DNA of 64,000 nucleotides from Petrolisthes cinctipes (lineage: Eukaryota; Arthropoda; Malacostraca; Decapoda; Porcellanidae), in contig JAWQEG010000630.1 in NCBI GenBank assembly GCA_033782935.1, positions 2,636,501 through 2,700,500 on the forward strand. The letters run 5' to 3'. Positions 24,123 to 37,850 of the stretch are shown in pieces. Positions within the stretch are counted from its first letter, which is position 1. The number at the start of each line of letters is the position of its first letter. The notes beneath the pieces were generated by a model that saw only the letters and a list, made by a program, of their open reading frames with translations, was not told the origin of the DNA and did no database searches. Position numbers and translations under genes: made by a program.

Positions 24123-27100
24123 ATGCAAAAAATCGATATTTTAGTTACCCAAAGTCAATATGTGTATGCATCTTCTGTACCCGTTTATATCCCAAATTCA
24201 GGCTCAAAACACCCGAAAATTCGATATTTTTGGGTCCCAGAAGCGATCTGTACATGCTTACTCAGTGCTAGAATTTTTTCAATATATGGGCCCAAATCAT
24301 GCTAAAAATCGATATTTTAGGTGCCCAAAGTCTATATGTGCATGCATCTTCTGTACCCGTTTATATCTCAAATTCAGGCTCAAAACACCCGAAAATTCGA
24401 TATTTTTGGGTCCCAGAAGCGATGTGTACATGCCTACTCCGTGTTAGTGTATTTTCAAAATACAGGCCCCAAACATGCTGAAAACCAATATTTTAGGTGC
24501 CCAAAGTCGATATGTGCATGCATCTTCTGTACCCGTTTATATCTCAAATTCAGGTTCAGAACACCCGAAAATTCGATATTTTTGGGTCCCAGAAGCGATC
24601 TGTACATGCCTACTCCGTGTTAGAGTATTTTCAATATACAGGCACAAAACATGCTGAAAATCGATATTTTAGGAGCCCAAAGTCAATATGTGTATGCATC
24701 TTCTGTACCCGTTTATTTCCCAAAGTCAGGCTCAAAACACCAGAAAATTCGATATTTTTGGGTCCCAGAAGCGATCTGTACATGCCTACTCAGTGCTAGA
24801 ATATATTGAAGATATGGGCCCAAAACATGCTAAAAATCGACATTTTAGGTGCCCAAAGTCGATATGTGCATTCATCTTCTGTACCCGTTTATATCTCAAA
24901 TTCAAGCTCAAAACACACGAAAATTCGATATTTTTGGGTCCCAGAAGCGATCTGTACATGCCTACTCAGTGCTAGAATGTTTTCAAAATATACACCCAAA
25001 ACATGCTAAAAATCGATATTTTAGGTGCCCTAAGTCGATATGTGCATGCATCTTCTGTACCCGTTTATATCTCTAATTCAGGGTCAAAACAACCGAAAAT
25101 TCGATATTTTTGGGTCCCAGAAGCGATCTGTACATGCCTACTCCGTGTTAGAGTATTTTCAATATACAGGCCCAAAACATGCTTAAAATCGAAATTTTAG
25201 GTGCCTAAAGTTAATATGTGTATGCATCTTCTTTACCCGTATATTTCCCAAATTCAGGCTCAAAACACTCGAAAATTCGATATTTTTATGTCACAGAAGC
25301 GATCTGTACATGCCTACTCCTTGCTAGAATGTTTTCAAGATACAGACCCAAAACATAATCAAAATCGATATTTTCGGTGTCAAAAAGTAGATATGTGCAT
25401 GGATCTTCAGTACCCGTTTATATCTCAAATTCAGACTCAAAACACCCGAAAATTCAACATTTTTGGGTCCCAGAAACGATCTGTACATGCCTACTCAGTG
25501 CTAGAATGTTTTCAAAATATAGGCTCAAAACATGCTAAAAATAGATATTTAATGTTTCCAAAGTCGATATGTTCATACATCTTCTGTACCCGTTTATATC
25601 TCAAATTCAGGCTCAAAACACCAGAAAATACGATATTTTTGGGTCCCAGAAGCAATCTGTACATGCCTACTCAGTGCTAGAATTTTTTCAAAATATGGGC
25701 CCAATACATGCTAAAAATATATATTTTTGGTGCAAAACGTAGATATGTGAATGTATCTTCTTTACCCGTTTATATCTCAAATTCAGGCTTAAAACACCCG
25801 AAAATTCGATATTTTTGGGTCCCAGAAGCTATCTGTACATGCATACTCTGTGTTAGAGTATTTTCAATAAACAGGCCCAAAACATGCTTAAAATCGATAT
25901 TTTAGGTGTCCAAAGTTAATATGTGTATGCATCTTCTCGACTCGTTTATTTCCCAAATTCAGGCTCAAAATACTCGAAAATTCGATATATTTGGGTCCCA
26001 GAAGCGATCTGTACATGCCTACTCCTTGCTAGAAAGTTTTCAAGGTACAGACCCAAAACATAATCAAAATCGATATTTTAGGTGCAAAAAGTCGATATGT
26101 GCATGCATCTTAAGTACCCGTTTATATCTCAAATTCAGGCTCAAATTACCCGAAAATTTAACATTTTTGGGTCCCAGAAGCAATCTGTACATGCCTACTC
26201 AGTGCTAGAATTTTTTCAAAATATATGGGCCCAAAACATGCTAAAAATCGATATTTTAGGTGCCCAAAGTCAATATGTGCTGCATCTTCTGTACCCGTTT
26301 ATATCGCAAATTCTGGCTCAAAACACCCGAAAATTTGATATTTTATGGTCCCAGAAGCGATCTGTACATGTCTACTCCTTGCTAGAATGTTTTCAAGATA
26401 CAGACCCAAAACATGCTCAAAATCGATATTTTAGGTGCCCAAAGTCGATATGTGCATGCATCTTCAGTAACCGTTTATATCTCAAATTCAGGCTCAAAAC
26501 ACCCGAAAATCAATATTTTTGGGTCCCAGAAGGGATCTGTGCATGCCTACTCAGTGCTAGAATGTTTTCAAAATATAGGCTTAAAACATGTTAAAAATCA
26601 ATATTTTAGGTGTCCAAAGTCGATATGTTCATGCATCTTCAGTACCTGTTTGTATCTCAAAATCAGGCTCAAAACACCCGAAAATTCGATATTTTTGGGT
26701 TCCAGAAGCGATCTGAATATGCCTATTCCGTGGTAGAGTATTTTCAATATACAGGCCCAAAACATGCTGAAAATCGATATTTTAGTTGCCCAAAGTCAAT
26801 ATGTGTATGCATATTCTGTACCCGTTTATATCCCAGATTCAGGCTCAAAACACCCGAAAATTCGATATTTTTGGGTCCCAGAAGCGATCTGTACATGCCT
26901 ACTCAGTGCTAGAATGTTTTCAAAATATAGGCTCAAAACATGATAAAAATCGATATTTAATGTTTCCAAAGTCGATATGTGCATGCATCTTCTGTACCCG
27001 TTTATATCTCAAATTCAGGCTCAAAACACCCGAAAATTCGATATATTTGGGTCCCAGAAGCGATCTGTACATGCCTACTCCTTGCTAGAATGTTTTCAAG

Positions 27101-27466
27101 ATACAGACCCAAAACATGCTCAAAATCGCTATTTTAGGTGTAAAAAGTCGATATGTGCATGCATCTTCAGTAACCGTTTATATCTCAAATTCAGGCTCAA
27201 AACACCCGAAAATCAATATTTTTGGGTCCCAGAAGGGATCTGTGCATGCCTACTCAGTGCTAGAATGTTTTCAAAATATAGGCTCAAAACATGTTAAAAA
27301 TCAATATTTTAGGTGTCCAAAGTCGATATGTTCATGCAAATTCAGTACCCGTTTGTATCTCAAATTCAGGCTCAAAACACCCGAAAATTCAATATTTTTG
27401 GGTTCCAGAAGCGATCTGTACATGCCTACTCCGTGGTAGAATATTTTTAATATACAGGCCCAAAAC
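24123..27466 (+). repeat. Core HOR unit U2 (19 monomers, 3344 bp)
   Basis: The anchor carries a private change (TAGTTACCC). The first ten monomers repeat U1. It then continues with monomers that U1 lacks: those with CTTCTCGACTCG (25936), CATCTTAAGTACCC (26106), the GTGCTGCATC deletion (26277), and a hybrid monomer at 26588. From about 25765 onward it is the left partner of the 59-monomer relationship with 36149-39812. Confidence 0.86.
26588..26763 (+). repeat. Hybrid monomer (U2 copy; also 33276 in U4 and 36972 in U5)
   Basis: The first half matches the monomer type at 20428/29404/40490 (TGTTCATGCATCTTCAG, CCTGTTTGTATCTC). The second half matches the next monomer type at 20604/29580/40666 (CAAAATCAGGCTC, then GGGTTCCAGAAGCGATCTGA). 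The parents lie side by side in other units, so the hybrid is best explained by loss of one 176-bp period between them. Confidence 0.82.
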
Positions 27467-30458
27467 ATGCAAAAAATCGATATTTTAGTTGCCCAAAGTC
27501 AATATGTGTATGCATCTTCTGTACCCGTTTATATCCCAAATTCAGGCTCAAAACACCCGAAAATTCGATATTTTTGGGTCCCAGAAGCGATCTGTACATG
27601 CTTACTCAGTGCTAGAATTTTTTCAATATATGGGCCCAAATCATGCTAAAAATCGATATTTTAGGTGCCCAAAGTCTATATGTGCATGCATCTTCTGTAC
27701 CCGTTTATATCTCAAATTCAGGCTCAAAACACCCGAAAATTCGATATTTTTGGGTCCCAGAAGCGATGTGTACATGCCTACTCCGTGTTAGTGTATTTTC
27801 AAAATACAGGCCCCAAACATGCTGAAAACCAATATTTTAGGTGCCCAAAGTCGATATGTGCATGCATCTTCTGTACCCGTTTATATCTCAAATTCAGGTT
27901 CAGAACACCCGAAAATTCGATATTTTTGGGTCCCAGAAGCGATCTGTACATGCCTACTCCGTGTTAGAGTATTTTCAATATACAGGCACAAAACATGCTG
28001 AAAATCGATATTTTAGGAGCCCAAAGTCAATATGTGTATGCATCTTCTGTACCCGTTTATTTCCCAAAGTCAGGCTCAAAACACCAGAAAATTCGATATT
28101 TTTGGGTCCCAGAAGCGATCTGTACATGCCTACTCAGTGCTAGAATATATTGAAGATATGGGCCCAAAACATGCTAAATATCGACATTTTAGGTGCCCAA
28201 AGTCGATATGTGCATTCATCTTCTGTACCCGTTTATATCTCAAATTCAAGCTCAAAACACACGAAAATTCGATATTTTTGGGTCCCAGAAGCGATCTGTA
28301 CATGCCTACTCAGTGCTAGAATGTTTTCAAAATATACACCCAAAACATGCTAAAAATCGATATTTTAGGTGCCCTAAGTCGATATGTGCATGCATCTTCT
28401 GTACCCGTTTATATCTCTAATTCAGGGTCAAAACAACCGAAAATTCGATATTTTTGGGTCCCAGAAGCGATCTGTACATGCCTACTCCGTGTTAGAGTAT
28501 TTTCAATATACAGGCCCAAAACATGCTTAAAATCGAAATTTTAGGTGCCTAAAGTTAATATGTGTATGCATCTTCTGTACCCGTATATTTCCCAAATTCA
28601 GGCTCAAAACACTCGAAAATTCGATATTTTTATGTCACAGAAGCGATCTGTACATGCCTACTCCTTGCTAGAATGTTTTCAAGATACAGACCCAAAACAT
28701 AATCAAAATCGATATTTTAGGTGTCAAAAAGTAGATATGTGCATGGATCTTCAGTACCCGTTTATATCTCAAATTCAGACTCAAAACACCCGAAAATTCA
28801 ACATTTTTGGGTCCCAGAAACGATCTGTACATGCCTACTCAGTGCTAGAATGTTTTCAAAATATAGGCTCAAAACATGCTAAAAATAGATATTTAATGTT
28901 TCCAAAGTCGATATGTTCATACATCTTCTGTACCCGTTTATATCTCAAATTCAGGCTCAAAACACCCGAAAATACGATATTTTTGGGTCCCAGAAGCAAT
29001 CTGTACATGCCTACTCAGTGCTAGAATTTTTTCAAAATATGGGCCCAATACATGCTAAAAATATATATTTTTGGTGCAAAACGTAGATATGTGAATGTAT
29101 CTTCTTTACCCGTTTATATCTCAAATTCAGGCTTGAAACAACCGAAAATTCGATATTTTTGGGTCCCAGAAGCGATCTGTACATGCCTACTCTGTGTTAG
29201 AGTATGTTTAAAATACAGGCCCAAAACATGCTAAAAATCAATATTTTAGGTGCCTAAAGTCAATATGGGTATGCATCTTCTGTACCCGTTTATTTCCCAA
29301 ATTCATTCTCAAAACACCCGAAAATTCGATATTTTTGGGTCCCAGAAGTGATCTGTACATGCCTACTCAGTGCTAGAATTTTTTCAATATATGAGCCCAA
29401 ATCATGCTAAAAATCGATATTTTAGGTGTCCAAAGTCGATATGTTCATGCATCTTCAGTACCTGTTTGTATCTCAAATTCAGGCTCAAAACACCCGAAAA
29501 TTCGATATTTTTGGGTCCCAGAAGCGATCTGTGCATGCCTACTCAGTGCTAGAATGTTTTCAAAATATAGGCTCAAAACATGCTTAAAATCGATATTTTA
29601 GGTGTCGAAAGTCGATATGTGCATGAATCTTCTGTACCCGTTTGTATCTCAAAATCAGGCTCAAAACACCCGAAAATTCGATATTTTTGGGTTCCAGAAG
29701 CGATCTGAATATGCCTATTCCGTGGTAGAGTATTTTCAATATACAGGCCCAAAACATGCTAAAAATCGATATTTTAGTTGCCCAAAGTCAATATGTGTAT
29801 GCATATTCTGTACCCGTTTATATCCCAGATTCAGGCTCAAAACACCCGAAAATTCGATATTTTTGGGTCCCAGAAGCGATCTGTACATGCCTACTCAGTG
29901 CTAGAATGTTTTCAAGATACAGACCCAAAACATGCTCAAAATCGATATTTTAGGTGTAAAAAGTCGATATGTGCATGCATCTTCAGTAACCGTTTATATC
30001 TCAAATTCAGGCTCAAAACACCCGAAAATCAATATTTTTGGGTCCCAGAAGGGATCTGTGCATGCCTACTCAGTGCTAGAATGTTTTCAAAATATAGGCT
30101 CAAAACATGTTAAAAATCAATATTTTAGGTGTCCAAAGTCGATATGTTCATGCAAATTCAGTACCCGTTTGTATCTCAAATTCAGGCTCAAAACACCCGA
30201 AAATTCAATATTTTTGGGTCCCAGAAGCGATCTGTGCATGCCTACTCAGTGCTAGAATGTTTTCAAAATATAGGCTCAAAACATGATTAAAATCGATATT
30301 TTAGGTGTCTAAAGTCGATATGTGCATGAATCTTCTGTACCCGTTTATATCTCAAATTCAGTCTCAAAACACCCGAAAATTCGAAACTTTTGGGTTCCAG
30401 AAGCGATCTGTACATGCCTACTCCGTGGTAGAATATTTTTAATATACAGGCCCAAAAC
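27467..30458 (+). repeat. Core HOR unit U3 (17 monomers, 2992 bp)
   Basis: It starts with the anchor monomer and the same series as U1. The monomer near 28176 has a private AAATATCGACATTTT shared only with 38560. Its second half, from about 29404, matches 21307-22361 at an offset of 8097 bp and includes the unfused pair of monomers at 29404 and 29580. U3 lacks the CTCGACTCG and GTGCTGCATC monomers present in U2, U4 and U5. Confidence 0.86.
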
Positions 30459-33400
30459 ATGCAAAAAATCGATATTTTAGTTGCCCAAAGTCAATATGTG
30501 TATGCATCTTCTGTACCCGTTTATATCCCAAATTCAGGCTCAAAACACCCGAAAATTCGATATTTTTGGGTCCCAGAAGCGATCTGTACATGCTTACTCA
30601 GTGCTAGAATTTTTTCAATATATGGGCCCAAATCATGCTAAAAATCGATATTTTAGGTGCCCAAAGTCTATATGTGCATGCATCTTCTGTACCCGTTTAT
30701 ATCTCAAATTCAGGCTCAAAACACCCGAAAATTCGATATTTTTGGGTCCCAGAAGCGATGTGTACATGCCTACTCCGTGTTAGTGTATTTTCAAAATACA
30801 GGCCCCAAACATGCTGAAAACCAATATTTTAGGTGCCCAAAGTCGATATGTGCATGCATCTTCTGTACCCGTTTATATCTCAAATTCAGGTTCAGAACAC
30901 CCGAAAATTCGATATTTTTGGGTCCCAGAAGCGATCTGTACATGCCTACTCCGTGTTAGAGTATTTTCAATATACAGGCACAAAACATGCTGAAAATCGA
31001 TAATTTAGGAGCCCAAAGTCAATATGTGTATGCATCTTCTGTACCCGTTTATTTCCCAAAGTCAGGCTCAAAACACCAGAAAATTCGATATTTTTGGGTC
31101 CCAGAAGCGATCTGTACATGCCTACTCAGTGCTAGAATATATTGAAGATATGGGCCCAAAACATGCTAAAAATCGACATTTTAGGTGCCCAAAGTCGATA
31201 TGTGCATTCATCTTCTGTACCCGTTTATATCTCAAATTCAAGCTCAAAACACACGAAAATTCGATATTTTTGGGTCCCAGAAGCGATCTGTACATGCCTA
31301 CTCAGTGCTAGAATGTTTTCAAAATATACACCCAAAACATGCTAAAAATCGATATTTTAGGTGCCCTAAGTCGATATGTGCATGCATCTTCTGTACCCGT
31401 TTATATCTCTAATTCAAGGTCAAAACAACCGAAAATTCGATATTTTTGGGTCCCAGAAGCGATCTGTACATGCCTACTCCGTGTTAGAGTATTTTCAATA
31501 TACAGGCCCAAAACATGCTTAAAATCGAAATTTTAGGTGCCTAAAGTTAATATGTGTATGCATCTTCTGTACCCGTATATTTCCCAAATTCAGGCTCAAA
31601 ACACTCGAAAATTCGATATTTTTATGTCACAGAAGCGATCTGTACATGCCTACTCCTTGCTAGAATGTTTTCAAGATACAGACCCAAAACATAATCAAAA
31701 TCGATATTTTAGGTGTCAAAAAGTAGATATGTGCATGGATCTTCAGTACCCGTTTATATCTCAAATTCAGACTCAAAACAACCGAAAATTCAACATTTTT
31801 GGGTCCTAGAAACGATCTGTACATGCCTACTCAGTGCTAGAATGTTTTCAAAATATAGGCTCAAAACATGCTAAAAATAGATATTTAATGTTTCCAAAGT
31901 CGATATGTTCATACATCTTCTGTACCCGTTTATATCTCAAATTCAGGCTCAAAACACCCGAAAATACGATATTTTTGGGTCCCAGAAGCAATCTGTACAT
32001 GCCTACTCAGTGCTAGAATTTTTTCAAAATATGGGCCCAATACATGCTAAAAATATATATTTTTGGTGCAAAACGTAGATATGTGAATGTATCTTCTTTA
32101 CCCGTTTATATCTCAAATTCAGGCTTGAAACAACCGAAAATTCGATATTTTTGGGTCCCAGAAGCGATCTGTACATGCCTACTCTGTGTTAGAGTATGTT
32201 TAAAATACAGGCCCAAAACATGCTAAAAATCAATATTTTAGGTGCCTAAAGTCAATATGGGTATGCATCTTCTGTACCCGTTTATTTCCCAAATTCAGGC
32301 TCAAAACACCCGAAAATTCGATATTTTTGGGTCCCAGAAGTGATCTGTACATGCCTACTCAGTGCTAGAATTTTTTCAATATATGAGCCCAAATCATGCT
32401 AAAAATCGATATTTTAGGTGCCCAAAGTCAATATGTGCATTCATCTTCAGTTCCCGTTTAAATCTCAAATTCAGGCTTAAAACACCCGAAAATTCGATAT
32501 TTTTGGGTCCCAGAAGCTATCTGTACATGCATACTCTGTGTTAGAGTATTTTCAATAAACAGGCCCAAAACATGCTTAAAATCGATATTTTAGGTGTCCA
32601 AAGTTAATATGTGTATGCATCTTCTCGACTCGTTTATTTCCCAAATTCAGGCTCAAAATACTCGAAAATTCGATATATTTGGGTCCCAGAAGCGATCTGT
32701 ACATGCCTACTCCTTGCTAGAAAGTTTTCAAGGTACAGACCCAAAACATAATCAAAATCGATATTTTAGGTGCAAAAAGTCGATATGTGCATGCATCTTA
32801 AGTACCCGTTTATATCTCAAATTCAGGCTCAAATTACCCGAAAATTTAACATTTTTGGGTCCCAGAAGCAATCTGTACATGCCTACTCAGTGCTAGAATT
32901 TTTTCAAAATATATGAGCCCAAAACATGCTAAAAATCGATATTTTAGGTGCCCAAAGTCAATATGTGCTGCATCTTCTGTACCCGTTTATATCGCAAATT
33001 CTGGCTCAAAACACCCGAAAATTTGATATTTTATGGTCCCAGAAGCGATCTGTACATGTCTACTCCTTGCTAGAATGTTTTCAAGATACAGACCCAAAAC
33101 ATGCTCAAAATCGATATTTTAGGTGCCCAAAGTCGATATGTGCATGCATCTTCAGTAACCGTTTATATCTCAAATTCAGGCTCAAAACACCCGAAAATCA
33201 ATATTTTTGGGTCCCAGAAGAGATCTGTGCATGCCTACTCAGTGCTAGAATGTTTTCAAAATATAGGCTTAAAACATGTTAAAAATCAATATTTTAGGTG
33301 TCCAAAGTCGATATGTTCATGCATCTTCAGTACCTGTTTGTATCTCAAAATCAGGCTCAAAACACCCGAAAATTCGATATTTTTGGGTTCCAGAAGCGAT

Positions 33401-34154
33401 CTGAATATGCCTATTCCGTGGTAGAGTATTTTCAATATACAGGCCCAAAACATGCTGAAAATCGATATTTTAGTTGCCCAAAGTCAATATGTGTATGCAT
33501 ATTCTGTACCCGTTTATATCCCAGATTCAGGCTCAAAACACCCGAAAATTCGATATTTTTGGGTCCCAGAAGCGATCTGTACATGCCTACTCAGTGCTAG
33601 AATGTTTTCAAGATACAGACCCAAAACATGCTCAAAATCGATATTTTAGGTGTAAAAAGTCGATATGTGCATGCATCTTCAGTAACCGTTTATATCTCAA
33701 ATTCAGGCTCAAAACACCCGAAAATCAATATTTTTGGGTCCCAGAAGGGATCTGTGCATGCCTACTCAGTGCTAGAATGTTTTCAAAATATAGGCTCAAA
33801 ACATGTTAAAAATCAATATTTTAGGTGTCCAAAGTCGATATGTTCATGCAAATTCAGTAACCGTTTGTATCTCAAATTCAGGCTCAAAACACCCGAAAAT
33901 TCAATATTTTTGGGTCCCAGAAGCGATCTGTGCATGCCTACTCAGTGCTAGAATGTTTTCAAAATATAGGCTCAAAACATGATTAAAATCGATATTTTAG
34001 GTGTCTAAAGTCGATATGTGCATGAATCTTCTGTACCCGTTTATATCTCAAATTCAGGCTCAAAACACCCGAAAATTCGAAACTTTTGGGTTCCAGAAGC
34101 GATCTGTACATGCCTACTCCGTGGTAGAATATTTTTAATATACAGGCCCAAAAC
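30459..34154 (+). repeat. Core HOR unit U4 (21 monomers, 3696 bp)
   Basis: It is exactly 21 x 176 bp from anchor to anchor. It has the GTGCTGCATC deletion at 32965, the hybrid monomer at 33276 and, near its end, a monomer starting ATGATTAAAATCG (33979) that U5 lacks. It lacks the ATGATAAAAATCG monomer with ATATTTAATG that U5 has at 37324. A private change CGATAATTTAGG is at about 31000. Confidence 0.88.
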
Positions 34155-37100
34155 ATGCAAAAAATCGATATTTTAGTTGCCCAAAGTCAATATGTGTATG
34201 CATCTTCTGTACCCGTTTATATCCCAAATTCAGGCTCAAAACACCCGAAAATTCGATATTTTTGGGTCCCAGAAGCGATCTGTACATGCTTACTCAGTGC
34301 TAGAATTTTTTCAATATATGGGCCCAAATCATGCTAAAAATCGATATTTTAGGTGCCCAAAGTCTATATGTGCATGCATCTTCTGTACCCGTTTATATCT
34401 CAAATTCAGGCTCAAAACACCCGAAAATTCGATATTTTTGGGTCCCAGAAGCGATGTGTACATGCCTACTCCGTGTTAGTGTATTTTCAAAATACAGGCC
34501 CCAAACATGCTGAAAACCAATATTTTAGGTGCCCAAAGTCGATATGTGCATGCATCTTCTGTACCCGTTTATATCTCAAATTCAGGTTCAGAACACCCGA
34601 AAATTCGATATTTTTGGGTCCCAGAAGCGATCTGTACATGCCTACTCCGTGTTAGAGTATTTTCAATATACAGGCACAAAACATGCTGAAAATCGATATT
34701 TTAGGAGCCCAAAGTCAATATGTGTATGCATCTTCTGTACCCGTTTATTTCCCAAAGTCAGGCTCAAAACACCAGAAAATTCGATATTTTTGGGTCCCAG
34801 AAGCGATCTGTACATGCCTACTCAGTGCTAGAATATATTGAAGATATGGGCCCAAAACATGCTAAAAATCGACATTTTAGGTGCCCAAAGTCGATATGTG
34901 CATTCATCTTCTGTACCCGTTTATATCTCAAATTCAAGCTCAAAACACACGAAAATTCGATATTTTTGGGTCCCAGAAGCGATCTGTACATGCCTACTCA
35001 GTGCTAGAATGTTTTCAAAATATACACCCAAAACATGCTAAAAATCGATATTTTAGGTGCCCTAAGTCGATATGTGCATGCATCTTCTGTACCCGTTTAT
35101 ATCTCTAATTCAGAGTCAAAACAACCGAAAATTCGATATTTTTGGGTCCCAGAAGCGATCTGTACATGCCTACTCCGTGTTAGAGTATTTTCAATATACA
35201 GGCCCAAAACATGCTTAAAATCGAAATTTTAGGTGCCTAAAGTTAATATGTGTATGCATCTTCTGTACCCGTATATTTCCCAAATTCAGGCTCAAAACAC
35301 TCGAAAATTCGATATTTTTATGTCACAGAAGCGATCTGTACATGCCTACTCCTTGCTAGAATGTTTTCAAGATACAGACCCAAAACATAATCAAAATCGA
35401 TATTTTAGGTGTCAAAAAGTAGATATGTGCATGGATCTTCAGTACCCGTTTATATCTCAAATTCAGACTCAAAACACCCGAAAATTCAACATTTTTGGTT
35501 CCCAGAAACGATCTGTACATGCCTACTCAGTGCTAGAATGTTTTCAAAATATAGGCTCAAAACATGCTAAAAATAGATATTTAATGTTTCCAAAGTCGAT
35601 ATGTTCATACATCTTCTGTACCCGTTTATATCTCAAATTCAGGCTCAAAACACCCGAAAATACGATATTTTTGGGTCCCAGAAGCAATCTGTACATGCCT
35701 ACTCAGTGCTAGAATTTTTTCAAAATATGGGCCCAATACATGCTAAAAATATATATTTTTGGTGCAAAACGTAGATATGTGAATGTATCTTCTTTACCCG
35801 TTTATATCTCAAATTCAGGCTTGAAACAACCGAAAATTCGATATTTTTGGGTCCCAGAAGCGATCTGTACATGCCTACTCTGTGTTAGAGTATGTTTAAA
35901 ATACAGGCCCAAAACATGCTAAAAATCAATATTTTAGGTGCCTAAAGTCAATATGGGTATGCATCTTCTGTACCCGTTTATTTCCCAAATTCAGGCTCAA
36001 AACACCCGAAAATTCGATATTTTTGGGTCCCTGAAGTGATCTGTACATGCCTACTCAGTGCTAGAATTTTTTCAATATATGAGCCCAAATCATGCTAAAA
36101 ATCGATATTTTAGGTGCCCAAAGTCAATATGTGCATTCATCTTCAGTTCCCGTTTATATCTCAAATTCAGGCTTAAAACACCCGAAAATTCGATATTTTT
36201 GGGTCCCAGAAGCTATCTGTACATGCATACTCTGTGTTAGAGTATTTTCAATAAACAGGCCCAAAACATGCTTAAAATCGATATTTTAGGTGTCCAAAGT
36301 TAATATGTGTATGCATCTTCTCGACTCGTTTATTTCCCAAATTCAGGCTCAAAATACTCGAAAATTCGATATATTTGGGTCCCAGAAGCGATCTGTACAT
36401 GCCTACTCCTTGCTAGAAAGTTTTCAAGGTACAGACCCAAAACATAATCAAAATCGATATTTTAGGTGCAAAAAGTCGATATGTGCATGCATCTTAAGTA
36501 CCCGTTTATATCTCAAATTCAGGCTCAAATTACCCGAAAATTTAACATTTTTGGGTCCCAGAAGCAATCTGTACATGCCTACTCAGTGCTAGAATTTTTT
36601 CAAAATATATGGGCCCAAAACATGCTAAAAATCGATATTTTAGGTGCCCAAAGTCAATATGTGCTGCATCTTCTGTACCCGTTTATATCGCAAATTCTGG
36701 CTCAAAACACCCGAAAATTTGATATTTTATGGTCCCAGAAGCGATCTGTACATGTCTACTCCTTGCTAGAATGTTTTCAAGATACAGACCCAAAACATGC
36801 TCAAAATCGATGTTTTAGGTGCCCAAAGTCGATATGTGCATGCATCTTCAGTAACCGTTTATATCTCAAATTCAGGCTCAAAACACCCGAAAATCAATAT
36901 TTTTGGGTCCCAGAAGGGATCTGTGCATGCCTACTCAGTGCTAGAATGTTTTCAAAATATAGGCTTAAAACATGTTAAAAATCAATATTTTAGGTGTCCA
37001 AAGTCGATATGTTCATGCATCTTCAGTACCTGTTTGTATCTCAAAATCAGGCTCAAAACACCCGAAAATTCGATATTTTTGGGTTCCAGAAGCGATCTGA

Positions 37101-37850
37101 ATATGCCTATTACGTGGTAGAGTATTTTCAATATACAGGCCCAAAACATGCTGAAAATCGATATTTTAGTTGCCAAAAGTCAATATGTGTATGCATATTC
37201 TGTACCCGTTTATATCCCAGATTCAGGCTCAAAACACCCGAAAATTCGATATTTTTGGGTCCCAGAAGCGATCTGTACATGCCTACTCAGTGCTAGAATG
37301 TTTTCAAAATATAGGCTCAAAACATGATAAAAATCGATATTTAATGTTTCCAAAGTCGATATGTGCATGCATCTTCTGTACCCGTTTATATCTCAAATTC
37401 AGGCTCAAAACACCCGAAAATTCGATATATTTGGGTCCCAGAAGCGATCTGTACATGCCTACTCCTTGCTAGAATGTTTTCAAGATACAGACCCAAAACA
37501 TGCTCAAAATCGCTATTTTAGGTGTAAAAAGTCGATATGTGCATGCATCTTCAGTAACCGTTTATATCTCAAATTCAGGCTCAAAACACCCGAAAATCAA
37601 TATTTTTGGGTCCCAGAAGGGATCTGTGCATGCCTACTCAGTGCTAGAATGTTTTCAAAATATAGGCTCAAAACATGTTAAAAATCAATATTTTAGGTGT
37701 CCAAAGTCGATATGTTCATGCAAATTCAGTACCCGTTTGTATCTCAAATTCAGGCTCAAAACACCCGAAAATTCAATATTTTTGGGTTCCAGAAGCGATC
37801 TGTACATGCCTACTCCGTGGTAGAATATTTTTAATATACAGGCCCAAAAC
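34155..37850 (+). repeat. Core HOR unit U5 (21 monomers, 3696 bp)
   Basis: It is the same length as U4 and nearly identical over its first sixteen or so monomers, but its terminal part is composed differently. It has the ATGATAAAAATCG monomer at 37324 and lacks the ATGATTAAAATCG monomer. GTGCTGCATC is at 36661 and the hybrid monomer at 36972. The private CAAAATCGCTATTTT near 37505 is otherwise found only near 27121 in U2, 10,384 bp away. Confidence 0.88.
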
